In this document: piece after piece, positions 12,473 through 25,000 of the stretch | How the letters are laid out: each line of letters opens with the position of its first letter | Position numbering within the stretch: position 1 is the stretch's first letter | Assembly: GCF_000321225.1 (NCBI RefSeq) | Contig: NW_004450331.1 | Location: 552,688-616,687, forward strand | Origin: Odobenus rosmarus divergens | Taxonomy: Eukaryota > Chordata > Mammalia > Carnivora > Odobenidae | Length of the DNA stretch: 64,000 nt | Direction of reading: 5' to 3' | Made by a program: the position numbers and the translations under genes | Notes under the pieces: generated by a model | What the model saw: the letters and a program-made list of their open reading frames with translations, nothing else | Database searches by the model: none | What the model was told of the DNA's origin: nothing

Positions 12473-13194
12473 TTAGAGGGACCAGACCTCTATTTTAGAA
12501 AGCTTATTCCAATGGCACTTTGAGGAATTATTCAGAGAGACAGTAATACAGGCCGAGAAAGTAGTTGGAAAGTGATTAGCAGAAATCCAGGTGAGTGGTG
12601 ATGGTGATTTAGACCAGAGTGACACCTGGAGACAGGAAGCATAGTGGACGTGCTCAAGAGGTGGTTAGGAGAGCAAAGGAGCTGGCCAAAATTTGTTTGG
12701 GTGTCTTTTAAAAGAGCTGCTTTATAGAGTAGAGGGTGAATTGAGATTTGTGCAAGATGAGTTTGAATTATCTGTGGGACTTGATGGGGAGCGGTGCCTT
12801 TGGCCATTCTGAATTTGGCTTGAATGAGTAAAACAGTTTGGGAGAGAGGGAGAGATAGTTGGGATAGAAATTTGCATTTTCCCCTCGCTGAGATGTTAAG
12901 TACTAATTGTTTAAATAATATTTGAGCATCTTAAGTTGGAGGTTTCTTGTTGCCATACTGAGAGGAGGGATAAGTTAGGCTTGTTACGACTTGTTGGGAG
13001 GTTGTGTTTACTTTTAAAAGTGATGCTTGGATGAAGAGACTGTGTCTCATTCAGACCTGGAGACTTCCTCTTGATGCTAAATATAACATTGTGGTGTATG
13101 ACACACAGTGCCCTAGGACGTTGCCATTACTCTCTGTACTCAGGGCATGTTAGAGTCCACACAAGGGGGCAGTCCTTCATAGAAACATAGAAAC

Positions 13195-13405
13195 ATTATG
13201 GTTGCCAGGTTTTAAATTCTGGTTCTACCAGTTAGCTATGGTGTGACTGTGGGCAGATGATTTAACTTCTCTGAGTTTGTTTTGTCACCTGTAAAATGGA
13301 AACAGTATTACCTACATCATGTGTTGTGCAAATTGAGTTAAAAATGTACAGCATTTAGAACAGAAAACTGAAACTTAGCTGTCATTACGGCTGTTATTAA
13401 TAGAT
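13195..13405 (+). mobile_element. MIR remnant (plus)
   Basis: TTCTGGTTCTACCAGTTAGCTATGGTGTGAC, then TTTAACTTCTCTGAG and CACCTGTAAAATGGAAAC match the MIR core (…CTCTGCCACTTACTAGCTGTGTGACCTTGGG…TGTAAAATGGG). Confidence 0.75.
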
Positions 13406-13550
13406 GAGGCTTAATTTACAGAGGTAATAGAGGACTTCATTACATTAAATGTGTGGCAGTTTGGAAAGCCCAAAGTGCGTGTGCATTTCTGGGACTTCTT
13501 CACCGTGAATTGCACTGCCCTGCAGATGATAGTTACTCTCTGATGGTTTC

Positions 13551-13758
13551 GTTCTTTTTTTATTTTTTTTTAAAGATTTATTTATTTATTTATTAGAGAG
13601 AGAGAGAATGAGAGAGAGCACGAGAGGGAAGAGGGTCAGAGGGAGAAGCAGACTCCCTGCCGAGCAGGGAGCCTGATGTGGGACTTGATCCCGGGACTCC
13701 AGGATCATGACCCGAGCCGAAGGCAGTTGCTTAACCAACTGAGCCACCCAGGCGCCCC
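13551..13758 (-). mobile_element. Can-SINE (minus), complete, with TSD
   Basis: TTAAAGATTTATTTATTTATT, (GA)n, and head ending CCACCCAGGCGCCCC. TGGTTTCGTTCTTT is repeated perfectly at 13544 and 13758, giving a 14-bp target-site duplication, so the insertion is fairly young. Confidence 0.95.
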
Positions 13759-14258
13759 TGGTTTCGTTCTTTCTGATTATGAGAGTGAATGGTTAGTGTT
13801 AAGAGGAAACTGGGGGTTGTTAACTGCATATTAACACACTGGGCAAATGGAAGAGCATTGAGTTTCATCTGTATCACTGACGGTGCTTTCTTACAGACCT
13901 GTGATTTTACCCCTCACCTGAAGAACTAGTGTTGCTTGCTAGGCTTTCTGCTCCATGAAAAACAAAACAGACAACTTTCCTATTGAAACTTACACTGAAG
14001 TTGTGATGAGAAAGGGTTCTTTTTGATTTTTGGAAAAGCTTTGCTTAATCATTGATAATCAGAATGGATTGGGAGAGGGCCGGCAGACTGGTGGGTCGGA
14101 GTGCTGACGTTGGGGTCTGAGGCAGTGAGAAGGACAGGGGAAACATGGGCTGGCAGTGCTAAAGGCTCCGTGTTCCTCTAAGACTGCCATTTTGAACGGT
14201 TAGTCAGATGCAGCTCTTTGTTGATAGTCCCTGGAATCCTGCTATGAAACATGCATTG

Positions 14259-14338
14259 GGAGAGATGGGGCAGGGGAGGGGAAGGGAGGGAAGAGGCAGG
14301 GGAAGGGTGAGACAGGGAGGGAGGGGGAGGGAAGGAGG
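14259..14338 (+). repeat. Purine-rich G-run tract upstream of an exon
   Basis: GGGGCAGGGGAGGGG, then repeated GGGA/GGGAGG runs, about 80 nt of nearly pure purine on the coding strand. It ends about 75 nt before the acceptor of the 14414 exon. Many GGG runs with short loops would permit a G-quadruplex in the pre-mRNA. That is inference. Confidence 0.7.
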
Positions 14339-14413
14339 CATGTTACGCCCATGGGATGGCTATTTTCGCTGTGGGAAACTTTCCTGTAAACCATTTTACT
14401 TTGAATCTTACAG

Positions 14414-14530
14414 GAATTTGAAAGTGATTATGTTGTGTTTAAGTCCAAAACTTTGGATTTTGACAGAAGGCTTGGGACGATTCTTTGTGAAGGTTTCTTT
14501 AACAGCAACGGTTTAGAAGCTGCATTTAAG
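14414..14530 (+). CDS. DNAH11: DNAH11 exon 1 of window (39 codons, tail domain)
   Basis: Phase 0 at both ends. It follows an acceptor TTGAATCTTACAG and is followed by donor GTTAGT. The peptide begins [12 protein letters not shown] and contains [10 protein letters not shown] and GLEAAFK, the signature just before the [12 protein letters not shown] block in axonemal heavy chain tails. The preceding exon is not recognised in the upstream 14 kb. A purine-rich, G-run tract lies about 80 nt upstream of the acceptor. Confidence 0.88.
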
Positions 14531-17500
14531 GTTAGTTCTGAAGAAGCTATCATTAAAAAAATACTAATGAATAATTTCGACTGTTAGATGAAAGGAGTGA
14601 ATACGTTCCTTTCTGACCCAGGTAAACAACTAGTCACATCCTGTTTATATTCACCTCACTGAATTAAATTTTACATAAGGCACTAATGCATGATGTTTAC
14701 TTGGGACAAGGTCAATTTTAGGGCTTTGGACTATTGATCTTTTCTCAAATTCAGTGTTTTAGCTCTTTGTTACCTTTAGAGCTAGTTTGGCATAGCTAAT
14801 GAAATCCTGATTCCAAATTAAGCCACCGTGAAAAGTGAAAAATACCTGTTCATGGAAGATTTTCTCTGTACCATTGTTTACATATGTTGGGTTCACCTGT
14901 CCACTTCATTACTCTGACTGAAACAAATAGCAGTTGGTATAATACATTCCATCAGGCATAAGACACCGTTGGTGATCAGGCACGCCATTATTTTGTATAT
15001 AAATAAAATGCCCGAAAAATTATTCCATCGATTATATAACATAGTCCACTTTCAGATGTTAAGACATGAAGAAATGTTGGACAGAGAATTAAAGAAATGC
15101 AGTGGTATTTATGTATTCCGAGTTGCATTAATAAAAAATGCATCTTCTTAGACCTCCCAAATGGACAACCTAGGATGTGGGGAAGAGGGACACCATGCAA
15201 AACTTTCTTGTCAAAGAAAAGAACTGCAAGTGAGGTGTAAAACCAGATGACATCCCACAAGAGGAATGGAGGCTTCTGTTTCCAAAGCAATACACTGGGG
15301 ATCATGGGTATAATTCATTGAAAATGGCTGTGCAAAACAATAGAACGGACCCAGACTTTATATAGGATACTGTTTGATTTTGACCTTCAAATTCACATGA
15401 TGGGTCAGGTGGTGGTGAAGGTGCAAGTATCTTCTGGCCCCTGTCAAGCATTTTAACATGAAGAATTCACAAGGATTGGGGCCTGGGTGGTTCAGTCGGT
15501 GACTCGTCTGATTCTTGATCTCAGCTCAGGTCTCGATCTCAGGGTTGTGAGTTCAAGCCCCATGTTTGGTTCCACATTGGTCATGGAGCCTACAAAAAAA
15601 ATTCATAAGGATCAAATAGTTCTTTGTTTTGTAAGAGCTGGTAGATGAAACTGAGTTGCTGTTGGCCAAAATATGTATCTTATTAGGGTAAAATTAAGCT
15701 GCCTGTGATTCCATCTCTCAGAAATTTTCTTTGGCTACATATATGTATATGTATCCATTTGACAAGAGTGACATCAGAGGCTGACCCTCTTCGGTAACCT
15801 TTTTCACTTAGGAATGGATCATAAACATTTTCTTGGTTTTATAGCAGAATTCACTATTTTGTAATGGCTCCATAGTGTATCATACTCTCTGTTGCTGGAG
15901 CTACTTTGCTTTCATGCTTTTATAAATAACAGGACGAAAGAATGTAGATTGTTCCCTTCACAGAGGCTCCTACTTTTTCTAATTCAAGTCTCTCTCCTTC
16001 CCATAGCACAGCTGTTGATAGGGATTCTGTTCTAGTACATGCTACTTATTTTTTCTAAACTGCTTTATCTTTTTGTCATGTTTTTTGTCTTTAACCTTGC
16101 ACCTATTTGTATCTTGTGTATGGAAACATACAGCATGAGCCCCTGCCCAGTAGCTCTGCAGGGGTGGGACATCATGTCACAGTGTGTATTCTATTTAAAT
16201 CCCCGTCTTCAGTGTCTTATAAAGCAGATGTCTAATAACTGCTTGAGGTTGGGGGGATGGACTGGTAGTCAAAGTACTGCAGTGACTCACGGATGAGGTT
16301 TAAACTGCGGGAAAAGTCGTGGTGGAAGAAAGACAATTGCAGAATGGCATCTTGAGGAAAAAATGATGTCTACCATAGGCACAGGATGATGAACTCTGAC
16401 CATGTGCCGTTGGGTGCCAGGGAATAAATATTTGCAGACGGTTCTCTGGAGACCATGACTCATGCCTGCTCTCGGCAAAGACATGACCAGGAAGGGCACT
16501 GGACCGGACGCTATTCTACTTGAATAGGAAACTGTAGTTCACAGCCTACAGTGTTGGCACTCGATAAAAAACAAAACGAAGCAAAACACTAGTGGATGTT
16601 CCTCTAAAATTTACAGCATGTCTACATGAAGGTAGACTGAAATGTCTAAGATGAAGTATCCAGAAAAGTCTTCGGACAATAAAATTGAAAGCTATAAAAT
16701 TGTGAAGTGTACAATGGTTCAGGTGGCAACATTTGAAACCTCTTGGAAAGAGGCAAACCCGGGAAAACTATAAATAGGTACTACTTGAATAGTGGCAAGG
16801 GCATTATGAAAAGCCATGTTATGGAGTGCAACTGAGGAGAAGAAAAGGTAGACTGTGCAGATCTCAAATGGGACTGTCAGGGAAAGAAGCATGTGGTAGG
16901 AGTCCATTTTTAATCGTTGGGGGTTGATAGGAAGGAAAACGTCTATACTCTTCACAAAATAGCTCTCGGTTTCGTGAGGACATGGAAGCAGGAGGTCTAC
17001 CTGACCCTTGTTCTCTTCCCATAGGGTAGTTTTTCTTTATCTGTGATGCTGAAAAGTCATGACAAATGTGTACTACCTAAAAGGTTAAGGTTTCCTTACT
17101 ACTATTTTCTGGCCTTACAGCCTCCCAAAAGAATATTTTTTCTCTGTCTTTTCCCTTTTGTATTTGGAGTCAAGTCCCACTAAGCATATCAGGTAGGCAA
17201 GATGAGATGCAGTTGGAGAGCTTCTGGTATTTCAGTCGTGGTCATATGTTAAGTGTTTGAAAAGAACGAACAAATTGGCGAAGTACATTTCCCTGGTGTT
17301 GGTGGATTGCACTTCTTTGTTAAATCTGTGAGTCAGTGTTTGCTTTTGATTGTTAACATGAAGCCCAAAGTCAACAAAAGAGTGGTTGAAAGAAGAAAGT
17401 TAATAAGCATTTTGCTAGGGAGCAGCTAACCAAGTGGTTTTAAAATATTTAGCAGCTTCTCTACTCTTATAATTGATACTACCCCGGGTGGGGGAGGGGA

Positions 17501-20500
17501 AGCCAAATGTGTCTAAACTGACCTCTAAGATATGGTTTGATTTACATTTTCATTGTACAGTTTTTTCACTGTGTTGTTTTCAGTGAATTTAGTTGATGTA
17601 CATATTTAGAGAATGTTAACAATGAAGCTGTTTTTAAAGAAAGCAGGTTTTTTTCCCCATTATTTTACTTTAATTGCAGTATAATTAATATACAGTGTAA
17701 TTAATATACAGTGTTACATTAGTTTCAGCTGTATGATGCAGTGAGTCAGCAGTTCTGTACATTACTCAGTGCTCATCATAAGTGTCTCTCTCTAATCCCT
17801 GTCACCTATTTCACCCATTACCCCCATCCACATCCCTCCGGTAACCATCAGTTCTCTATAGTTGAGTCTGTTTGTTTGTTTGTTTCTTTTTTTTTCCTTT
17901 GCTTAGTTTCTTAAGTTCCACATATGAGTGAAATTGTAGGGTATTTGTCTTTCTCTGCATGATTTGTTTCTCTTAGCATTATACACTCTAGATCCATCTG
18001 TGTTGCAAATGGCATTCTTTTTTAGGGCTGAGTAATATTCCATTGAATATATATACACCGCTTCGTTATCCATTCGTCTCTTGATGGGCTCCTTCCATAT
18101 TTGGCTATTGTAAATAATACTACAGTAAACCTAGTGGTGCATATATTTTCAAATCCGTGTTTTCGTATTCTTTGGGTGAATACCCAGTAGTTCTATTCTT
18201 AATTTTGTGATGACCCTCCATATTGTTTTCCACAGTGACTGCACCAGCTTGCATTCCCACCAGCAGTGCATGAGGGTTCCTTTTTTCTCCACATCCTTGT
18301 CAACAGTTAGCGTTTAAAGAAAACAAATTTTGAGGAACACCTATTATTTCCCTAAGAGGAGTAACGAAACTTTCTTTTTGGCCATGTTGCTAACAAAGCA
18401 CAGACCATGGTATATGGTTTTCTGCCCTCTTGATTATATTTTACTTTGAGGAGGTATCTTTTTTTTTTTTAAGATTTTATTTATTTGAGAGAGTGTGTGC
18501 TTGAGAGACCACGAGCTGGGGGAGGGGGCAGAGGGAGAAGCAGGCTCCCTGATGCAGGGCTCCATCCCAGGACCCCGGGATCATGACCTGAGCCAAAAGC
18601 AGACACTTAACCGGCTGAGCCATGCAGGTGCCCTGAGGAGGTATCTTCTTTTAAAGAAATCTCTATATAACAGGCCTACTAACTAATATTGTATGAATCC
18701 CACACAGAGTCAGCAAGTAACAGAATCATTTCCAGTGGCACCATGGCTGTTGAGAGCCCACACAGGGGCGCACAGAGCCTGGTGCCAGACTGCCCGGTGT
18801 CAGATGCCGGTTCTGCCACTAGCTGTGTGAACTTGGGGAGGTTCCTCCCTCTCCACAACTCCATTCTCTTACCTGAAACCTATCATAACAGCAATTTAAG
18901 GCCACCTGGCACCTTGTCAGCCTTATATAAACACTGCTTGTACAGAAACAAGCATTTTAATTACATTATTGTGCTTGCAAAGAAGGCTGTCTCATGCTGG
19001 CACACAGAAGGACCCACATGGGGTAGAGAATAAGGCAGGAGGCTAATGGAAATCCAAAGTTAGGCTCCTCAGGTAGCTGAGCTTTGTGGAAGCTGGTGGT
19101 GAAGGTGAGTTTGGATCTGAGTGTGGGGGCATGGACTGAGTGAGGAGAGTTTCAGGACTTTCACTTGTCAGCTTGCTGGTAATGTGTGTGTTCCTGTTTC
19201 AGTCCATGTGTCCCCCCCCCCCCCCCCAGTCTCCCTGCTCACTGCCTTCCTCTGCTTGCTAATAGTTCTTGCTGCCTCATAATTTTGCTTCCATAGGTTC
19301 AGCCTGCCATGCCCTAGTTCTCTTCCTGAGGAGGAGAGAATGTGATTAGTTCAAGGCATTAGTTTGAGGTTAGGATATTCCTGTCAAAGGAACTGTCTGC
19401 CTGTGGAGTGGTTGTCCTTGCCACAGGTCACCGCTGCCACCCCAAGCCATGGTGTTGGGGTGGCTGGGTGGTGTGGCATGGGATGTGGGCTGCCACAAGC
19501 CAGGACAGCCCCAGTAACTGCTCCATTCCGTGTAATTATTAATGGTATGACCTGGAGGTCCTCGACGTGGATATTCTATATCAAAAGAGTACCTGTGTAG
19601 GAGGGGAGAACAAAGAAAGATAGGATGTACATTTTGCTTCTGATTTTGTATCTGCAAGCATCTTCTCAAACATTTCCTGGCACCCAGCAGAAAGAAATAG
19701 TGTTATCTGTGAGCAGGGATTGCCGACAGATCGTAGTTAATTTCTGACTCCTCTCATTTTCTGCTGAGAAAGGGAGATTACATTTAATATTTGTTTTATT
19801 GGAAACGTGTCTTAGATTTGGAGCTATTTCAGGATTCTCGTAGGGTTCTAGATTTTTGCTTTAAGCATGTAGGAGGTGTAATGGGGAAAATAACTGAGTA
19901 TCTGCATTAAAAATCCACAGTTCTTAACCTTTCAACTTTGATTTTAACAGCTTTTGACCATATTTGGGAATTTTCTAGAGAAACCAGTTGTCATGGAAAT
20001 TTTCAGCCCACATTACAGCACATTACTGCACATGTTTAACGCAGAGTTGGATATGTGTAAGCAATTGTATGATGAACACGTGAAACAGGTAAGTAGGGCG
20101 TGAAGTCGAGCACATTCCCAGCATCATTTTTGTGGGTAATGGCCATCAACTAGAACTTTATTTAATGATACCTAAAGATGAGATTGTGACAGTAAACCTT
20201 TTATGCCTTTATTTAATTGGTTTCCTTATGCAGATGAAGAACCTGCTTTAGGACCATAACTCCACTAATCAGGTTACTTAACACGTACATTTTATATCTT
20301 TGTACCATGAAACCACCGAAATGAACAACTGCTTTCAAGGTTGGAATGCCCTCTGATTAAACATTCTCTTCCTTCCTCTTCACCAAAATATGATTCTGCA
20401 GATTGAACATGGAAATGTAGTTCTTCACCGGAATATGCCATTTACTGCAGGCAATATCAAATGGGCTAAAGAGGTCTTTGAACGACTTCAGACATTCTGG

Positions 20501-22014
20501 TCCAACTTTGCATCTCTCCGGTATTTGTAAGTTATTGGGCCTATTTCATGGTAAAATGGTCCTAAAGAGGGCAGTAAACTGTTCATTTTAGCACTTGAGG
20601 AATCACTGCCCTATTTAACGCTTTTCCTTGGCTGAGTTCACTAAGACTTCATCCCCATGGTTTTAGAATACATTCACTGGGATGCTTAAAGTTTCCGTAT
20701 GTTTCCCTGTTGTAGGTCCTTACATGTTTTCTTCTCACTTTTCTTTTGCACCCACAGTATGTTGGTAGTTTTGGTTCCTTTTCTTCAGTAACTAGCACTC
20801 CTTTTATTTTGCAGATTAATGTACCTTCCTCTTGTCTTTGTAGGAGTTGGTAACTTTCTGCTATTGATGTTGAGTGGAACTCTCGGGAGTTCCATTCATT
20901 TCATAACGCTATCTTTTAAGGCAAAGACCATTCATAAGCATCATTTGGCTTTTCTTGTTTCTATCCCTGTTTTTTATAGTGCATTTTATTATACTTTCTA
21001 TTGTATATTTCCTTGTAAAGTAGTTAAGCTGAAATCTGATGTGTAGGAAAGTAGAAAAATCCTATTCCTACAGATTCTCGGAAAGTCCTGATGATGCCTT
21101 AGTTTATCAGAAGTATATTGAAATGACTGCTTTGCTAGAGCAATTTGAAAATCGTATCTATAATGAATGGAAAAGTAACATGGATGAAATCTGTGAATTC
21201 AATTTGAATCAACCCTTGATTAAATTCAGTGCCATAAATGGGCTTCTCATTGTCAACTTTGACCCACAGGTAGGGGTTTGATATTTTTACGTTGTTTTAT
21301 AGATGCCATTTTTTTCACAAGTATATTCCTGATATTTCCAGTGATTTATATTTAATTTTGGGAGAATGTCAGTTCTGTGAGGATTATAGCTGAAAACTTC
21401 TAATAGGTCTTTGTTTTAGAGATTTGTTTCCCAAATACTATATTAATTCCTCTTTTTTTTTTTGGCCTTGTAATCACCATTTCCACCTTTACTGGACAAT
21501 GAGCTGAGAGTAGGGTGCATTTCGTTTTATCTTTGTGTCCTGTGTTTCTAGTGTAGTGTTGGGCACTTGGTAATACTTAATAAACGTTAACTCAATTGAA
21601 TGTAATCATTAGTCTTTTATAAGAGTTTTCTGGCTTGGATTATATTTGTAGCACATATACCAGTGTTTTCAGTTAATTAGAATTTTATCATGTAAGGTTT
21701 GGGGAGTCCACAAAATGTATGGAATGAGAATATCCTTCAAAGGGTCAGTAAACTGTAATATGCTGGTTAATAGGTTATTTTTATAAGGCAGTTTTCCAAA
21801 AAAACATAAAACAACATCTAAATGCCCCAACTAATATGAACAGTTAAATATACTCAGGATGAAAATTACCTTTATTAAAGATCCTTTTTTTCCCTCTATG
21901 ATAAGCCACCTAACAGAGAAATTTCATAGATTCTCTGAATAAGTTTATTTTCTTAAAATTGTATTACATGTTATGTAGTAATGAAAGTGCAGAAACTTTA
22001 AGAGCAATTATATC

Positions 22015-22046
<32 letters not shown>

Positions 22047-25000
22047 ATGTGCTATATGTGCATACATCTGATAAATGATATCTATGTAGGTACATATGTA
22101 TTTTAACCTGTCTCCAACTTTGAGAGCTTGGTAGGAGGCACAAAATAAGCTTTCTTCTCTACCTAAAAGAATATGCTTTACAGGAAAAGGCAAACATATG
22201 AAAATACCTATTGTAAGTTGCCATTACAAAAAAATTAGTAAGCATTTGGCTAATTTTTTTAAACAGTGAAGATTATATGCTGTTTCTTAGCGATTGCCCT
22301 GTCTTTCATGTCAGTTCAAATATATGTCTAGGTAGGTAGTGAGAAAGTAAGCCTCCCTGGATCTGTTTGTCATATTCTGCACCCAAATTCTCATCTGTTG
22401 TTCTAAGATATTACACAGAGTAGCATCATTTAATTATGTTTACAAACCTCAGCACACATATATAAATGTATGACCGAGAGAACTTAGGATTTCTTCCACC
22501 TCTGATTTCATAAAACCAACTTAAAAAACTAAATGCCTGAGATGTTTCAGGGATAATTCCTGTGATTTATGTATGGTACTAGTTCACCTGTGGTGTGACA
22601 GCCTAAGGAAGTCAACTGGCTTACCTTCTAAATGTGTTATGCAGTCTTTTCCTCAGAGCTTGTGATTTAGAGGTATAGTCCCTTCTGCTACAACATGACA
22701 CACCCATTCCTAAAAAAAATCACTGTGCTATGAAAGATTGCACAATACAAAGTACAGAGCTTATGGGGAAAATGGGGGCTAGGGCTCTCAACTTAAAAGC
22801 TGTCAGTGGTGCATTAGAAAAACAGGAACCTACAAAAACAGCATTTTATACATTTTAAATGGCTAAGTAGTACATAAATACTACAGTAAATATGACACTT
22901 TGCCTTGACAAAGACTGGAAGTTTGCTCATGGAAGTGGGTGTTGGACAGGTGACGATTTGTGCATTACTGTGAAGTGATGGAAGGAGGGTTATCTGATAT
23001 CTGGCAGGAAGTTGTACCCCTACATGTGAACGGGCATGGCTCATCATACTTGAGTGAACTGAGGTGCTTGGTGGCTCCTGGCATATGAGCATTTTGCATA
23101 TTTCTAAGCCTTTCAGTTGAGTTAGGTGCAGTTTTTAGCATTTACCTAGTTTCTTGCGAATGAAATTGCAGATCAGCACAGAGAAAATTTGTTGTATGTC
23201 CACATTGCTCGTCTGTCGGTTGTACTGGAACAAATTTGTTTCCAAACAAACATTGTGACAGAAAGAACAGTCTTGGGAAAAGATGGAGGTCCATGTACAA
23301 CTTTCCATCTCACAGCTCGGTGTGCACATGTTGCTGTCTTTTGCCTGATTTCTTTCTCTGACTGTAGGCCATAGCCATAAGTAACATTGTTATTTATACT
23401 TCTGTATCATAAGAATGTATGATGACTGCTTTTAAAAACAATATGAAACAACAGCCTCTTCACCTTGACAATTGGAAAATACTGTAATCATTGGATGAAA
23501 TTTTAAGTGTTTGGATTTTAAGACGTGTTAAAAGAGAATGTCATTCATAAAATACATAATCCTTGATTTTCTTTTAATAGCTCATGGCTGTTTTGAGAGA
23601 GGTGAAATACCTTTTGATGCTGAAGAAATCTGACATACCGGATTCAGCGTTAGCCATCTTCCAAAAACGAAACACTATTTTAAAGGTGAGTGTTTGTAGA
23701 TATTCTTTGAACAGACGTATTTCGATTCATAATTATGAACATGTAGACCTGTAATACTTCCGTGCCTCTAATATATGTAGCTCTAACACATTTGACACTT
23801 TCTGTTCCGGGATTTCCTTTTGCTCAGTACATTGGAAATCTTGAACTTATTGTGCAAGGATATAATAAGTTGAAGCAGACCCTCCTGGAAGTGGAATATT
23901 CTCTGGTGGAAGATGAGCTGAGGGCCGTGGATGAGCACCTGGAGACAGCTGCGACATTGCTCACGTGGCGGGATGACTGCTGGGGGTACATCGAGAGGGT
24001 GAAGGTGGCCACGTCTGAGTTGGCATGCAGAGTGGAGCGCACGCAGAGCAACGTGAAGGTGATCCAGCAAACCATGAAGGCTTGGGCGGAGTGTACACTC
24101 CTTCCCAGGAGGGAGCCCAGAAGAGAGGCTGCCTTGACTTTGGAGGACAAGGGCGATTTATTTACTAAAAAATACAGGCAAATTCAAGAAGATGGCTGCA
24201 GGATACATAACTTGGTGGAGGTAATGGCTTTTGAGGTTTGGAAATTGAAGATCTTTTCAATTAGTTGAGAAAAGAGCAGACATACTCAACCTAATAATGT
24301 AGGGTTTTTTTATTGTGCCTGAGGGAGCTTTATGTATGGTTTTGTTCAGCATTTAAAATAGACGACTTTGCATGGCTCGCATGTAACTTCTGCAGCCCTT
24401 GCTTCTTTTCATTCCTGAGGGAAGAGATTGGAATGTGAGATATATTGGTGACACGGAAAGCCTAGAGATGGGATCCTTGCCTTGGTCCTAGTTACATGCT
24501 CTTTCGGATGCTGTTGATAGCTGGCACGGTTTGTGAAGTGCCCGTAGGTGCCAGCCATCTTGTCCGCATCACCTTGTGCAACCCTCTCAACCTTCTCCTG
24601 AGGGTAGACAGTAGTCACTCTCCTTTTAACAAATATTTGAGTTTTAAAAACAGTAACAGGCACTATTCTAGAATTGTCAATCGCAGAGAAGACAAAATGA
24701 AACAAGGCAGAAAAAGAAAACTCAACCAAACAAAAAAGTCCCTTTCTCTTGGACCTTACATTCTGGTTGGCAAAGGTAGAGAAAACAACATACACAGAAT
24801 AGGAGAAATGGTGAAACATACAGCAGGTAAGATAGGGAATCATTGGTACGGGGTGTACTTTATATGAGGTGGTTTGAAACACTTCTGTGCTAAGATAGTA
24901 GTTCAGAGAACTGAAAGGGAAAGAGAATGAGCCATGTGGATATCAGGAGAAGAATGTTCTAGGTAGTAAAAAGTATGGAAGTTTGAGGAAGGAACACAGT

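Noticed and set aside
13880..13935. Acceptor-like TTTCTTACAG followed by a short open stretch, as the missing exon before 14414
   Set aside because: The peptide (TCDFTPHLKN, then stop) does not resemble the dynein tail and there is no usable donor in frame.
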